A stretch of 64,000 nt of DNA from Adenophora triphylla var. japonica. Taxonomy: Eukaryota; Streptophyta; Magnoliopsida; Asterales; Campanulaceae. Positions 1 to 10,819 of this stretch are shown here, in pieces. The stretch is taken from contig JAFEMH010001367.1 in NCBI GenBank assembly GCA_022495995.1, positions 186,001-250,000 on the forward strand, given 5' to 3'. The notes beneath the pieces are model-generated. The model saw only the letters and a list, made by a program, of their open reading frames with translations, had not been told where the DNA came from and searched no databases. The stretch's first letter is position 1; every line of letters starts with the position of its first letter. Both the position numbers and the translations under genes were made by a program.

Positions 1-1530
1 ACCTGCCACTTAATGGAAAAATCAAGATATTAAATGACAATAATATATGAAACTATGTTGACAGCAGCATAAATTCAACTTCCCCTCAAGCTTCAAACAA
101 AAAAATAAATAGTAATGCAAGTATGTAACAAGAACACGACATAGTGGAAATTCATCCTACATGTAAATCTGCCAACTATAATTAGAGTTTAGAATATGCT
201 CTCAGTCTCTTCATTTTGCCTGTGTGGTTGTAGAGATAGCAATTATAATTCAAAGGAAATCATAGCAATCATAATTCAAAGAAAAATGTGAAATCACAAT
301 GTATCACAGTGTGAGTAGTAGTTGCAATGAGTCTTAGTGCATTTGCAGATGTGGCCATCACATGTAAGTTTAACATCAATGGTGATTGATGCTTGGTATA
401 GCGCCTCTCCTATTCAAAGTGTTGAAAACGGATAGAGTCCGAAAGCGTATGTCGAAAACAATAAATGGTGTTGATTTTTATTCAAGGTGTTGCAGTGATT
501 AAATGGCTTATGTTTATCTCTGGCGTGTAATGCTCTGTTTTCCTAGAAACATAGTAAACTTGTAATCTGTTTGACTCAGTTAGGAAACAATAATTACTCG
601 GTGTCCCCTTATTGATATTTTTTGTTCTTGTTTTTTTTTTTGATAAGAAGTTCTTCCTTGGTATTTCTTTTGGAGAAATGGAACTAGGTTATGACTTGTG
701 AGGAAACATGAAGGGAGGCTCATAGCATATGGGAAGATATAATTGAGAAAAAGAGATACTCCCTCTGTTTTGACTCCTAATCAAAAGAGTCCACATTTTA
801 GAAGTTCAATATATAAAAGATGTATTAGTATCCTTGAAGTCGGACATAGTTACAGTAATGCCTCATCATACACATGATGATTGTGCGACATGTGGCCAGT
901 AAAGTTGAAAGTGAAGGAGATTATAGGGATAATAATTGAAGTGGTAATCTTTGTAAATTTAAGAAGAGCCATTAATGCCAGACAGTGAATTATTTATATG
1001 TCAATTAGGTTGTTCAGAAGTTTTCTTTTTGAGCTTTCACCAGGGTACCTCACTATTTTGAAAATCTTAGAAAAGATTTCATTTATCAATTGAATGGGCC
1101 TAATAATGACTTATCCTTGATGTATCCACAATTAAATATTAAGAAATAAAATAAATATTCGACAGATGCATATCCTAGGCATATCCACCTAAATTTTATT
1201 AATCAATACCCCCAGTTTCAAAATCAACCCTGAAGCTAAACTATTGTTCCTACTTTCTTACGTTTGAACTACACTAACATATTGATCGTAAGCTTAAGCC
1301 ATTATTTTTTAGAGCTTAAAAATTTCCAACAATACTCCCAGTAACGGATGCAGCAAACATATAAGGATTGACAAATGCGCTGTTGAATTATAAATAAAAA
1401 AGAGGAGTTCCATCATATTCTTGATTACGTTCACTAAAACTGATCAAGCATATTTTGCTAGAATATCCTCAAAAAATACAGTTTATAGTAAAATCATATT
1501 TGTCTGAATCAAAATGGAGTAGCATACAAA
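1..1530. other. AT-rich stretch, no gene recognised
   Basis: I see no convincing coding exon here on either strand. A Stowaway-like start (CTCCCTCTGTTTTGACTCC) lies near 758 without a matching right end. The stretch probably belongs to the same CACTA element that ends at 2809, as intron or internal sequence of its captured transcript, but the left CACTA terminus is not in the window, so this is inference. Confidence 0.4.
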
Positions 1531-1531
1531 C

Positions 1532-1631
1532 CTTAGCTTTCAATTCTGCAGATATCCCTAATGCTTCAGGCTGTCTAATCTCTCCAGACTTTATACGGAC
1601 AGCACAGCTAGTACAACAACCTGCACCACTT
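1532..1631 (-). pseudogene. Captured exon of an FdC2-like [2Fe-2S] ferredoxin
   Basis: Read on the minus strand, this stretch encodes the cluster-binding part of a plant ferredoxin-like protein: GCCTSCAVRIKSGEIRQPEA followed by LGISAELKAK. The paired cysteines plus the CxxC spacing are the iron-sulphur ligand segment, and the segment after it is typical of the chloroplast FdC2/At1g32550 type rather than photosynthetic ferredoxin. The exon ends in AAG followed by GT (donor at 1531-1530) and is preceded by an AG acceptor. I could not find the neighbouring exons (N-terminal half, C-terminal tail) in 1-1530 or 1640-2000, so this is an isolated fragment. It lies inside a CACTA element whose right end is at 2809, in the orientation running inward from that end, which suggests transposon capture. 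A real but highly divergent ferredoxin gene running off the window cannot be excluded. Confidence 0.65.
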
Positions 1632-1946
1632 CTTAGTTAGACAAAGATTTATGAAATGGCTACAATTAGAGACCTGTTATGATACACTCTTGTCCAAAGT
1701 ATATACTTGCTATCAATATAACTGATAAGTGTATCGCTTAAGACATTTTACTGATGTAAAATTCAGTTCACCAGAATTGCCTGAGGTAAAGCTACTAATT
1801 TTGTTATGCCCTAACCCCAAAACAATCAAACAATATTTGCACCAAATTAAGCGAAAGACAAATTGAATTACATAAATCCAAAAGGAGAATAATATTCTTA
1901 TCATAATTGAAAAAATATTGAATTAATAGATGATGATATTGAAACC

Positions 1947-2490
1947 TGTTCCGGAGATCAGACGACTGCTGCTGCGACTTCAACTGTCGTTGTTATCGTG
2001 GAGAAGAAAAGATTAAATTAGATAAATACATAGATTAAAGAAATTGTCGTTGAGATAGAATTAGAGAGAACATTGGTTACCTTTTCAGCGGCGGAGTACG
2101 ATTTTGGGACGGAAAGAGAGATTTCAATTTCTCTATTCAGTGGCGGATTACGATTTGGGACAGAAAAGAAATTGTCGTTGAGGTAGAATTAGAGAGAACA
2201 ATGGTTACCTCGACGGACTACGATTTTGGGACGGAAAGAGAGATTTCAATTTCTCTATTCAGCGGCGGATTAGGACGAAAACAGAGAGTTCAATTTCTCT
2301 AGGGCTTTAGGGCTTTGAGATTTTGGGAGGGAAGGGGTAGAGCCGTGGAGGGAAGTTTTCATCTATTCAGCGGCGAATTAGGACGAAAACAGAGATTTCA
2401 ATTTCTCTAGGACTTTAGAAAGGGCTTTGAGATTTTGGGAGGGAAGGGGTGGAGCCGTGGAGGGAAGGTTTCATTTTTTTACCTGGTGTG
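1947..2490 (-). repeat. Duplicated leader-like sequence inside CACTA-1
   Basis: Two overlapping direct duplications are visible: one with the phrase gattttgggacggaaagaga (near 2100 and 2225) and one with gattttgggagggaaggggt (near 2320 and 2430). On the minus strand the block ends in CCGGAACAG followed by GTTTCAATATC, a plausible splice donor, so it may be the non-coding first exon of a transcript running into the ferredoxin exon. No ATG-led ORF of note. Confidence 0.4.
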
Positions 2491-2639
2491 GAGGGAATTT
2501 TGGAAACAATTTGAGAAGGAAAAAGAGATTTCAATTTCTTTTTATTTTTTATTTTTTTTATAAAAACAATTGTCATGGTCATATTAAAACTAATGTAAAT
2601 GAAAAAAAAATTTGCTCGTTAAAAGCTTTTGTTACGTTT

Positions 2640-2809
2640 TAGAAAAGACCGACATAAAAATATTTATTTACCCCGATTTGTATAAAATCGTAGTAGATAA
2701 TTTTTTATTTATTACGGTCTTAAAAACCGTAATAAATAAAAGTCTATTTGTGTCGGTTCGACGGACCGTAGCAAATAAAGTGTGGTAAAAGACTCCTTTT
2801 TTTGTAGTG
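2640..2809. mobile_element. CACTA-1, right terminus and subterminal repeats
   Basis: The sequence ends in CCTTTTTTTGTAGTG, which is the reverse complement of a CACTA-type terminus (CACTACAAAAAAAGG). The 170 bases before it hold short inverted, A/T-rich subterminal repeats built on phrases such as accgtaataaataaa, as expected for transposase-binding regions of CACTA (En/Spm) elements. The left terminus is not seen in 1-2640, so the element probably begins upstream of this window. No transposase gene is visible. Confidence 0.7.
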
Positions 2810-3259
2810 GGCTCCTTTGTTTCTTTGAAAATTGGGTTTCGAGCCTTCTTCGAACGAGACATTGAGAGAGGAGCTTGAGCTATCTTCCACATTGACAGGA
2901 TCATCAGCAGTGTTTGATGGGATTTTAGACCTGAACAATGTCTTAATCCTTTCGGATTGTCGACGAACTCCACCTCGAAATGACGAAGAAGCATCAAGGG
3001 CTTTTCGTTTATTGGTTTTCTTTTGGGGTGCAAAGGTGAGCTCAATGGAAGGGGTATCTTCAGGAAGACTTATAGGAATGGGAATTTGAAGAGGTTTGTA
3101 GACAATAATGTCTAAGCTTGGAGAGGTTGAGGGTGTTGCAGAAAATGTCGTCGGTGATGTCTCCATTGGAATGTCAACATTTGAGGCGACACTAGAGGGA
3201 GTTAGAGGCGAAATTTCCATGGGGGATGAAATCTGGGGCAATTTTCTAGGGCTTGCCAT
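2810..3259 (-). pseudogene. Unknown ORF, truncated by CACTA-1
   Basis: An open frame starts at the ATG ending at 3259 and runs 150 codons to position 2810, where it meets the CACTA terminus; the last codons before the stop at 2744 are transposon sequence. The protein is rich in Ser, Pro and Thr, with a short basic patch (KKTNKRKA, RRQSERIK) and a poly-Ser run; it looks disordered. A C/T-rich leader with CTCTCT runs precedes the ATG. I do not recognise the family. It could be the N-terminal part of a host gene or of a retroelement accessory ORF. The rest of the gene would lie on the other side of the CACTA element, outside the window. Confidence 0.45.
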
Positions 3260-3571
3260 GGAAGATCGAAGAAAGAAGACGACGAGGAACAGGGGAGAGG
3301 GTTTTTCCGCCTAGAGAGAGAGAGAGACGAGGTGAGAGATAGAGAGGGTTTAGGAGGGGAGTAATTAAAAGGGTGAATAGTGAGTGTTTTAAGTTGATTT
3401 GACAATTTCAAATCAAATTAAATCCCTTTATCCCAACAAACTCAACACACATTATCTGGCCATTTTTTTTTAAAAAAAAACTGAGTTCGGAGGTCACGTT
3501 ACACTCCGAAAAGAACGTTTGGCGTTCACCCGGAATGTCTCGTAAGACGAGTCTTCCAAACTTAAAAACAA

Positions 3572-3594
3572 TGTGTGTGTGTGTGTGTGTGTGT
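3572..3594. repeat. (TG)n microsatellite
   Basis: About eleven TG dinucleotides followed by a T run. Confidence 0.9.
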
Positions 3595-3722
3595 TTTTTT
3601 TAAAGAGGTTTGACTAAAGGACTTTCTGAAAATAAGATAAGTTTACTGGACTGGACTGTAAATAGTGCAAAACAGTGTTGAAACTGGAAAAACAGAAGAA
3701 ACTGGAAATGTATGCAGACTAC

Positions 3723-3778
3723 AATTTCAGTCGCGTGGATGAAATTGAAGGTGCAATTTCATCCGCGCGGATCACTCT
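3723..3778 (-). promoter_or_regulatory. Pair of palindromic GC-core motifs, downstream copy
   Basis: Two imperfect copies of a 24-bp near-palindrome (core TCATCCGCGCGGAT flanked by AATT) start at 3723 and 3755. The 32-bp spacing is identical to that of the pair at 4855/4887. A regulatory role is inferred only from the repeated, spaced arrangement. Confidence 0.45.
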
Positions 3779-4832
3779 GCAGTTTGACCTTTTTACAGCT
3801 TTTCAGTCTGTCTCTGTAATTTCCTGAAAGTTAACTGGATTTACAGGTTCAAAATGATTCTGTAACAGAAAAAGCAGTAAAGCAAGGAATCTTTGAATTT
3901 TAGCATCCATGCTTGTCCTCTCTCCCTAGACTTGATTAGTTCTAAGAGTGATTAGTGATGAATCAAACTAGATCAAGCCATCATGGGGGTACATTAGGAC
4001 TTGAAGCACTTCATTTGCAAAGGGATGGGGAATTAACATGTAAGCAAGTAATTATGCAAAGTAAACACAAGGATTAACATGTAAAATAAAGTTAGGTCAA
4101 AGATGTATCAACTTTTGGAGTAGATCTCTAAGGTGGTCATAAGAAGTGACCATCCTTGAGATCTAGGCTCAAGTGTATCAACTACATCCTTGGTTGACCA
4201 AAATGTGAGTCTTAATAATATTCATCCATGGAAATGTTTCCAAGGTGAGCATCTTAGACTAGGAAAGGGACATTTACAAGAAAGTAAATCATGTAAACCA
4301 TTAAAGATGATCATTCATGGAGATTGACTCCAAGATGATCAATCTTAGGTCAAAACAAGGAAGTAAATACTTGTAAAGTAAAAGGGACATGGGAGATGAC
4401 ATAAATAGTAAAGATGTAGATCTTTTATAGAGAATCATCCATGAAGATGAACTCCATGGAGATCCTCTTAGATCCAAGGACAAGAAGGAAGGGGGTGAAC
4501 AATAAGTAAATGAACAAAAAACATACAAGATTGGTAAGTACATAAGCTAGATCTAAGAGAAGTATTGCAAAATAACAAGATTATATCATTTTAAACATGA
4601 AATTGATGCATAAATAAAGAGGGTTTAGGTAAGGAGAATGAGGGTTTACCAATGGTTACACCCTATCTTCTTTGCTTTGTGTTTGGGCTTGAAGAGTATC
4701 AAGGCTTGTATGTGATTTTGTGTTTGGTTTGTATTTGGTTTTGTGTTTAAGGCTGTTTGAGAGCTCAATTCGACAGAGTAACAGTAAGGAAGTGAGTTGT
4801 TGCCCCCCTGAAATTGAAGGAGAAGGGCTCAA

Positions 4833-4910
4833 TTTATAGGTTAGCCAGGGGTACAATTTCATCCGCGTGGATGAAATTGACATGCCAATTTCATCCACGC
4901 GGATCAAATC
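4833..4910 (-). promoter_or_regulatory. Palindromic motif pair and TATA box (minus strand)
   Basis: Motif copies start at 4855 (core TCATCCGCGTGGATGA, near-perfect palindrome) and 4887. A TATAAA on the minus strand lies at 4838-4833, 17 bases beyond the motif. The layout (repeated GC motif, then TATA) matches the U3 regions of the two Copia LTR families at 17739 and 19990. Confidence 0.45.
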
Positions 4911-5144
4911 GACAGCGTGCCTGATTTTACAGAAAAAGCATTTTGGCAGCATCTAATGAGTCAATTTTACTTGGAGACTACGCTTTTTCAGCGAGGCCAC
5001 TGGCCATTTTTTTATTTCCAATAAGTCCTTCCTCATCCAAATTGTCTAAAATAGTGCCCGAAATGTCCCTAAATGATTATAAATCATTAAATTGGACTGA
5101 CGGAACACTAACGACCCAGATTGGAGCACTTACAATTCTGAGCA

Positions 5145-6588
5145 TTAAGATGTCCATGAGAAGCCCTTGGTCCCCTTCAGAACTTTGAATAAAGGCAGTG
5201 ATTTTTCCCCAGACTTTGCAATAAACCTGCCAGGGGATGCTATTCTTACATTCAATCTTTGAACCTCCTTGATGCTGTTAGGTCCTTTCATGTCTATCAA
5301 GGCTTTGATTTTTTCGGATTTGCCTCGATTCCTCTTTGTGATACCATAAATCCTAGTAACTTTCCGGCCGTCACCCCGAATACACATTTACTTGGATTCA
5401 GTTTCATTTTGTTAGCTCGTAAATTGTCAAAAGTTTCCTCCAAGTCTGGGGCGTGACTGTCGCTCCTAGTATTGATGACCATGTCATCTATGTAGGATTC
5501 CATGTTACGGCCTATCTGTTCCCCCAAAGACTATGTTGAACATACGCTGGTAGGTTGCGCCCGCATTCTTGAGCCCGAAGGGTATCATGGTGTAACAATA
5601 AACTCCTCTTGCTGTCTGGAAGACTGTTTTTTTCAATGTCTTCCTCAGACATTTTTATCTGGTGATAACCAGAGTAGGCATCTTGGAAACTGAGAGTTCT
5701 ATATCCAGCAATGGAGTCTAACAGCTTATCAATCTTGGGGAGAGGGTAACTATCTTTCGGGCAAGCTTTGTTGAGATCTGTGATATCTACACACATTCGC
5801 CATTTTCTGTTATATTTCTTGACCATCACAACATTGACCAACCAAACAGGGTAGGTTGCTTCCCTAATGATTCCAGCACTTACTAATTTCTGCACTTCTT
5901 CCTTGATTGCATTATCCTTATCGTTGGCAAAAACTCTTCGTGCTTGTTTGATAGGTTTAGCAGACGGGTCAACTTTCAACTTGTGGACAACTACATCTTC
6001 CTTTATTTCTCTCATATCCTTAACCTTCCATGCAAAGACATCCATATTATTTTTTAGGAGTGTGATGATCTCTTCCTTTTCTTCCGGGGAGAGCTGACCC
6101 CCGATTTTTATTTTCTGCTCTAGATAGTCAGGATTGAGCATAATTTTCTCCAATTCGTCTACGGGCTCCATTTCTGGGCCGTCTCGAAACTACAAAGTTT
6201 CAATGATTATTTCTCTAAGCCTTCTACCTTCCTCACCATTTATATATAGGTCTTGCATCTCTATTAGTTCGTCTACGTCCAGTAGCTCTCCTTGTCTCAA
6301 GTCGGGGTTAGTCCCCAAGTTCTGGCCGCTGACAAGATGAGGGGTTATATCCGGAACTGACATAAATGTGTCATAGTTTTCGTGGATGTCTAGTATCATG
6401 TGTTCCTCGTCCTCCGTTTCAGAAATCAGATTGAGCCTATAATTGGTGATGGTAGTCTTTACAGACTTAGAGATTTTCAGATTTTCGTCTGGTGTGTCTA
6501 CAATTTTCTGGATATTTTTCTGCTCCTCATCACATGCTTCAAGAAGTCTTTGGGGGTCGCCCTCACGCATCCGACTATAAGAAGCCAA
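5145..6588 (-). pseudogene. Degenerate Tat-type Gypsy reverse transcriptase fragment
   Basis: On the minus strand this encodes the start of a Gypsy reverse transcriptase. It begins with a pre-RT linker containing DVDELIEMQ (6588-6190), then the RT fingers/palm with KWRMCVDITDLNKACPKDSY and LSFQDAYSGYHQIKMSEEDI (6171-5512). A frameshift near 5527 leads to the catalytic YIDDMV box and the LNPSKCVFGVTAGKLLGFMV block (5527-5297), followed by another shift into the RT tail ending near 5145. It resembles the RT of the Tat-type element at 39495-41372 over its whole length, so it belongs to the same lineage, but it is an older copy with several frame breaks. Gag, protease, RNase H and integrase are absent. 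No LTRs or TSD were found, so it is a truncated remnant. Confidence 0.85.
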
Positions 6589-6639
6589 AGGCCTTAAAAT
6601 TTATACATCAAGAAAGCTGGTGTTCACTAAGGAGCCAAA

Positions 6640-6800
6640 GGCCCCAAAATTTATACTACTCCATTTCCTAGCATTTCAATTCCTAGACGATGTGGGATTA
6701 ATATCACAATTGGTTTTCAAATGCTAAGGCCTCTCAATATATACTACTCCATTCCCTAGCATTTCAATTTCTAGACGATGTGGAATTAATACCCCTTAGA
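6640..6800. repeat. Direct duplication of about 90 bp
   Basis: The phrase tactactccatttcctagca and the following 30 bases (ending gatgtgggattaata) occur at about 6653 and again at about 6743 with a few changes. This may be part of an old LTR or TRIM, but no matching ends were found. Confidence 0.6.
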
Positions 6801-7955
6801 TTTTTCAAATTTTATTTCGGGTTATTGAAGGGGGTGTGTTTAGTAAATGAGTAATGAACCTAGCCTCTATTTAGTCTCAATTCTAATTTGAGCGAGAAAA
6901 TAGGAGGTGTGCTGAAGTGCTTTGCACTTCAGCCTTTATCTAGTTATAGATTCAATTGGTCTGGTGACCCACACTCAACAATATACCTCTCGAAACCACG
7001 TTTTCACCTTCTTAATTATTTATTTGATTAAATATTTTAGTTATTTTATTGAAAATTTAAAATTTGTTAACATTATAAATTCTATCAATAAGAGTATTCA
7101 GATTTTATTATGATAGTTGAATTAACCCAAAATAATGCTCTAAAACTTATTCAAAATGAAAACTAAATTAGAGAGAAATTAATTTTAACATAATTAAAGA
7201 CTATAATGAAAACGCATTATCATTATCGGTGTGTCTTTATTTTCTTCATAGATTACCACAAAATTAGATTGAAATGCAGCTTTCAAAAACTGATGGCGGT
7301 AAGCACATGGGGTAGATGATATTTTGGAATTGATTTTTTTTTTTTAAATAAAATAAATAAAACTAGTTTGGAGCTAGATCCCAAAAAAGGGCCATTTTAC
7401 AAAAAGTGGGTTCTTGATATTGACATGAAACTAACATGATCATATATTTTTTCCGTAGTTTTTCATCTCTTCTTGGATTTAATTAGCGAAAAGTTCGCAT
7501 GCAATGTACTAATTGTTGAACTAATTTGATTGCAAATGAAATCTAAAGGATTTATGTATATTTATGTTGAGGGTAACTAGTATACTGTATGTGTTTTGTA
7601 ACTTTAAAATATTAGCTATTTATGATTAAATCTAAGGCCTCTAACAGTGCAGTTCAATTATGTAGCAGTTGGATTGATGTTCAATTTCTGCCTTTAATTA
7701 TGAAATCGATCGTCCATATCTTGACATTTCGGCGAAAATGTATTTCTTATACCCACTCAAACTTGTTTTCACGAATCTAACCGATTTGCCAACTATTATA
7801 CGGTCAGACTACACGCCCCACCATTTACCATTTAGACCCACCACTTCCTTAATGTACTTAGGTGAGCAAATTAGTCGGAAGAAGTTGAAGTTAAAAATAT
7901 AGCTGTCTCTCTCTGTTTGTTTGTCTGCCATTGATGAATGCATTGCTATCCATAT
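6800..7955. other. Gene-free AT-rich spacer
   Basis: No ORF, RNA gene or clear transposon end was recognised in this stretch upstream of the LBD gene. Confidence 0.6.
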
Positions 7956-7956
7956 A

Positions 7957-8409
7957 CTTCCTTAGTCCCGTATAACATTTCACTTTTACCATTTTGGAAG
8001 TTTATATAAGATTTTACTTTTTTAAAATGGTAAATAATATTTACTATTTCTCTTACTAATTCTCTTTCTTACTTTACTTTTATAATTATAACACCAATCA
8101 ACTTATTATTGTCTACCGGACATTCTTTCTTCTATCTCACTTTTCATAATTAGAACACTTACACCACTTACCTAGTTTGTTAATTTTTGTGTAAAATCTA
8201 TAATTGTGAAATCTATATTATAAATGGCAACGTGCCAACTCAGCATGAACAGTACTGTGAATAGTTTTAAGCGGCGAATTTTTCATTTTGCCCTCATAAA
8301 TTTTGTCCCTTTCCCATTTTGCCCTTAAATTTTTTTTTTTTTAAATTAAAAAAAAAAATCCGTGTCCTTGAACACGGGCATGTACTAGTATTATATAATA
8401 CGGAGGGAG
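7957..8409. mobile_element. Stowaway-like MITE, split by a Helitron
   Basis: The left end (CTTCCTTAGTCCCGTATAA) and right end (reverse complement CTCCCTCCGTATTATATAA) are degenerate inverted repeats flanked by TA on both sides, as for Stowaway/mariner-type MITEs. A 177-bp Helitron sits inside it. Confidence 0.55.
8212..8388 (+). mobile_element. Small non-autonomous Helitron
   Basis: The sequence begins with TC (tctatattataaatgg) after an A and ends with a hairpin (ccgtgtccttgaacacgg), ten bases, then CTAG followed by T. These are the hallmarks of Helitron ends: 5'-TC, 3' hairpin plus CTRR, insertion between A and T. There is no coding capacity. Non-LTR-like leftovers cannot be ruled out, but the hairpin and end context fit well. 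Confidence 0.7.
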
Positions 8410-8742
8410 TAGTAACCGTATGTCTGTGAGTGTGTGGAGGCTATTATTAATTTTCTGGAAATGAATTGAATCAATCCTCGTACATCATCAACAATTAGCT
8501 GGCTGAACCAGAAGAGAAGTGAAGAGAAGAGAAGCGCGTTGCAATTTAAATTCAACCCTCTACTCATATTCCCTTTGCCTCTTTGTTTATATAATGATAC
8601 AAATTGGACAACCCCCCCCCCCCCATTACATTAAATTATTATTCCTTCCTTTTCTATATTTCTTGCCTTTTAAGTACTCTTTTCTATCTCTCTCAACCTC
8701 CCTTCCCTAAACTCCAATATTTCTTTCTTCAGTTCCTCTCTT

Positions 8743-8764
8743 TCTCTCTCTCTCTCTCTCTCTC
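8743..8764 (+). promoter_or_regulatory. (CT)n tract in the leader of the LBD gene
   Basis: Eleven CT units lie about 360 bases upstream of the LBD15-like start codon, a common feature of plant 5' leaders and core promoters. An upstream ATG at 8779 opens a 27-codon ORF (MPECPEKG...), and GTAATC at 8801 could be the donor of a leader intron; splicing there does not keep the main frame open, so 8779 is not the protein start. Confidence 0.4.
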
Positions 8765-9127
8765 AATATACAGATAGTATGCCTGAATGTCCAGAGAAAG
8801 GTAATCTGAATTACAACACTACACACACTCACTCTAAAATGAAAATTCTCTTTTTAGTTTGAAATTAACCAAAAATAAGAAAATTTAAAATCTTTCTTGG
8901 TACAAAAATATGAACTTTCCTGTTCCTTAATTACTAGTTCTTGAAGAAAACAAAGTTTTCTATTAATTTTCTTGATAAGTGATGTAAAAAAATGGCAGCC
9001 CGGTGAACTAGATAAGTGATGTATGTACACAAGAAACTAATTAAAACCCTTATTTGGTTTTGTTTATGTATATTCTATAAGAAAAAATATTTAGTAAATT
9101 TGTGTTTGAGTATTTTTTGATGTTGTG

Positions 9128-10188
9128 ATGAATGTGAATAGGGAGAGATTTGATGAGATAGGGAAGAAGATCAAGAGAGACACAGATGCCTCAAGCTTTG
9201 ATCAAATTGGAAGGAGACATATGTTGGGGCCTCCCGGAACCCTAAACACCATAACACCTTGCGCTGCGTGTAAGCTCTTGCGTCGTAGGTGTGCTCAAGA
9301 ATGTCCATTTTCTCCTTACTTCTCCCCTCATGAACCCCAAAAGTTTGCTTCAGTTCACAAGATTTTCGGTGCAAGCAATGTCTCCAAGTTGCTTATGGTA
9401 CGTACCTATCTATCTTCAAACTCTGATTCATTTCTTTATTAATTAATTCATTATATTTTTAGTAAATCAGTTATACCTGAGTAACTTTTAAAATTAAAGC
9501 TACTAGTCCGTCGGTTAATATGATAGTTTTAACTGACGGACTACCAGTTTAATTAATTGTAAAGTTGTCTGTATTAGTCCGTCCACAATTATGACCTGAA
9601 ACAATCTGATAGTAAAACTGATTGACGGTTTTAACTAATAGATGGGTTAAAGTTATAAATACTAATTGTGTAGGAAAAACAGATTTTTCAGTGTAGGAAA
9701 AAATAATTTTTTATTTTTTTTCACAAGATTTCGTGAATACACTTGCACTTTAATTTTGTTTGAATTTTTTTCTAAATGATATGACGAAATTAATTCAGGA
9801 GGTACCAGAGAGTCAGAGAGCGGATGCTGCGAATAGTCTTGTATATGAAGCAAATGTAAGGATAAGAGATCCAGTTTATGGATGCATGGGGGCAATTTTG
9901 GGTTTGCAACAACAAGTTCAAGCTTTACAAGCTGAACTAAATGCAGTAAGGGCTGAGATTTTGAGTTATAAGTATAGAGAAACCAATAATATTATTAATC
10001 CTTCTTCTCATTTAGCTTTGTTTTCTTCCGGCGGGGCTACCGTTTCAATTGCTGCACCACCACCACCTCCGCCTCCTCCACCGCCGCCTCCTCCACCTTC
10101 TTCCTCCTCTTCTATGTACACCCGGCTGACGTCAACAGCCACGGACTTTAGTGCTATTTCAAATGATGATGTAACCTATTTTGGATAA
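9128..10188 (+). CDS. LBD15: LBD15-like LOB-domain transcription factor (2 exons: 9128-9397, 9799-10188)
   Basis: Plant-specific nuclear DNA-binding protein of class I LBD type, 219 residues. Exon 1 (90 codons from the ATG at 9128) carries the zinc-finger-like block CAACKLLRRRCAQEC (C-x2-C-x6-C-x3-C) and the start of the GAS block (FGASNVSKLLM). The intron 9398-9798 has GTACGT and a pyrimidine-rich ...TTCAG end. Exon 2 continues in phase with EVPESQRADAANSLVYEANV, the DPVYGCMG motif and a leucine-zipper-like coiled coil (LQQQVQALQAEL), giving a complete LOB domain. The tail has a run of 14 prolines, a serine run and ends in YFG, as I recall for Arabidopsis LBD15/ASL11. Members of this clade are reported to act in shoot meristem and xylem development. 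No defect is visible; this is the only intact host gene in the window. The two adjacent start candidates differ only by a GTG codon, so ATG 9128 is preferred. Confidence 0.93.
9504..9543. repeat. Hairpin in the LBD15 intron
   Basis: TAGTCCGTCGGTTAA and its near-perfect inverse TTAACTGACGGACTA are separated by a short loop. It could be a MITE remnant; a similar phrase (tagtccgtcc) recurs at about 9573. Confidence 0.6.
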
Positions 10189-10557
10189 TTTCTAGTTAGG
10201 CTAATCTCTCGTATATTAATCTAATATGAATTATATGAGGATGACACATATTGGAAAGGTATTACAGTAGAAAAATTGTAAGTTGTTTTTTGTTTTATTT
10301 CTTGTATGTAGATTTTATCAATTATCTGATATTTTGACATGATAAAACATAATTGAAAAGTTCAGATATTGTTATTACCAGAAATATTTACCCTCAATGG
10401 AATTTCTTTTATTAAATTTGAGTTTAAGCCTTCCTCTATACATTTCTTTTTTTGGGTAATACCAGATTGAGATACGCGAAATTAGTAACTTTCTTTTATA
10501 CAAACTTTTACTATCTTTAACCTCTTAATATTTTTTTTTTTTTTGTTGAGATTGATA

Positions 10558-10817
10558 CTCCCTCCGTCCCTAAATGTTTGTCCCGTTTGACTTTTCAAAC
10601 ATTTTAATTTAGTGATTTTGAAGCTTTAATTTTGATTATTTTTACGAACGCTTTGAAAATTATTGATAATATACACCACCGTTATATAATACTCCGTCCC
10701 TAAATGCTACAAGTTTTGAAAATTTAGTGATTTTGAAGCTTTAATTTTGGAAATGAGACTAACTTTTTGGGACAAAGGAAAAGGGGAAATGAGACAAACA
10801 TTTAGGGACCGAGGGAG
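10558..10817. mobile_element. Stowaway-like MITE
   Basis: Ends CTCCCTCCGTCCCTAAATG and CATTTAGGGACCGAGGGAG are inverted repeats, flanked by TA at both sides; 260 bp; non-coding. It lies 370 bases past the LBD15 stop. Confidence 0.85.
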
Positions 10818-10819
10818 TA

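Larger units (their letters stand above)
3600..5140 (-). other. Gene-free stretch resembling an LTR plus leader on the minus strand
   Basis: No coding region is recognised. On the minus strand it reads like an LTR promoter: a pair of 24-bp palindromic motifs (4910-4855), a TATA box (reverse of tttata, 4838-4833), then a long untranslated sequence with repeats of the type ccatggagat/aagatgatc (4130-4480). A second motif pair occurs at 3778-3723. I could not find a matching second LTR or a TSD, so the boundaries are unknown and this is inference. Confidence 0.35.

Noticed and set aside
4301..4952. Minus-strand frames of 80-98 codons in the LTR-like stretch
   Set aside because: No domain; the sequence reads better as an untranslated leader downstream of a TATA box.
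8779..8862. ATG at 8779 as the true LBD15 start via a spliced first exon
   Set aside because: Joining the donor at 8801 to the nearest AG before the main exon gives a frame that runs into a stop within a few codons.
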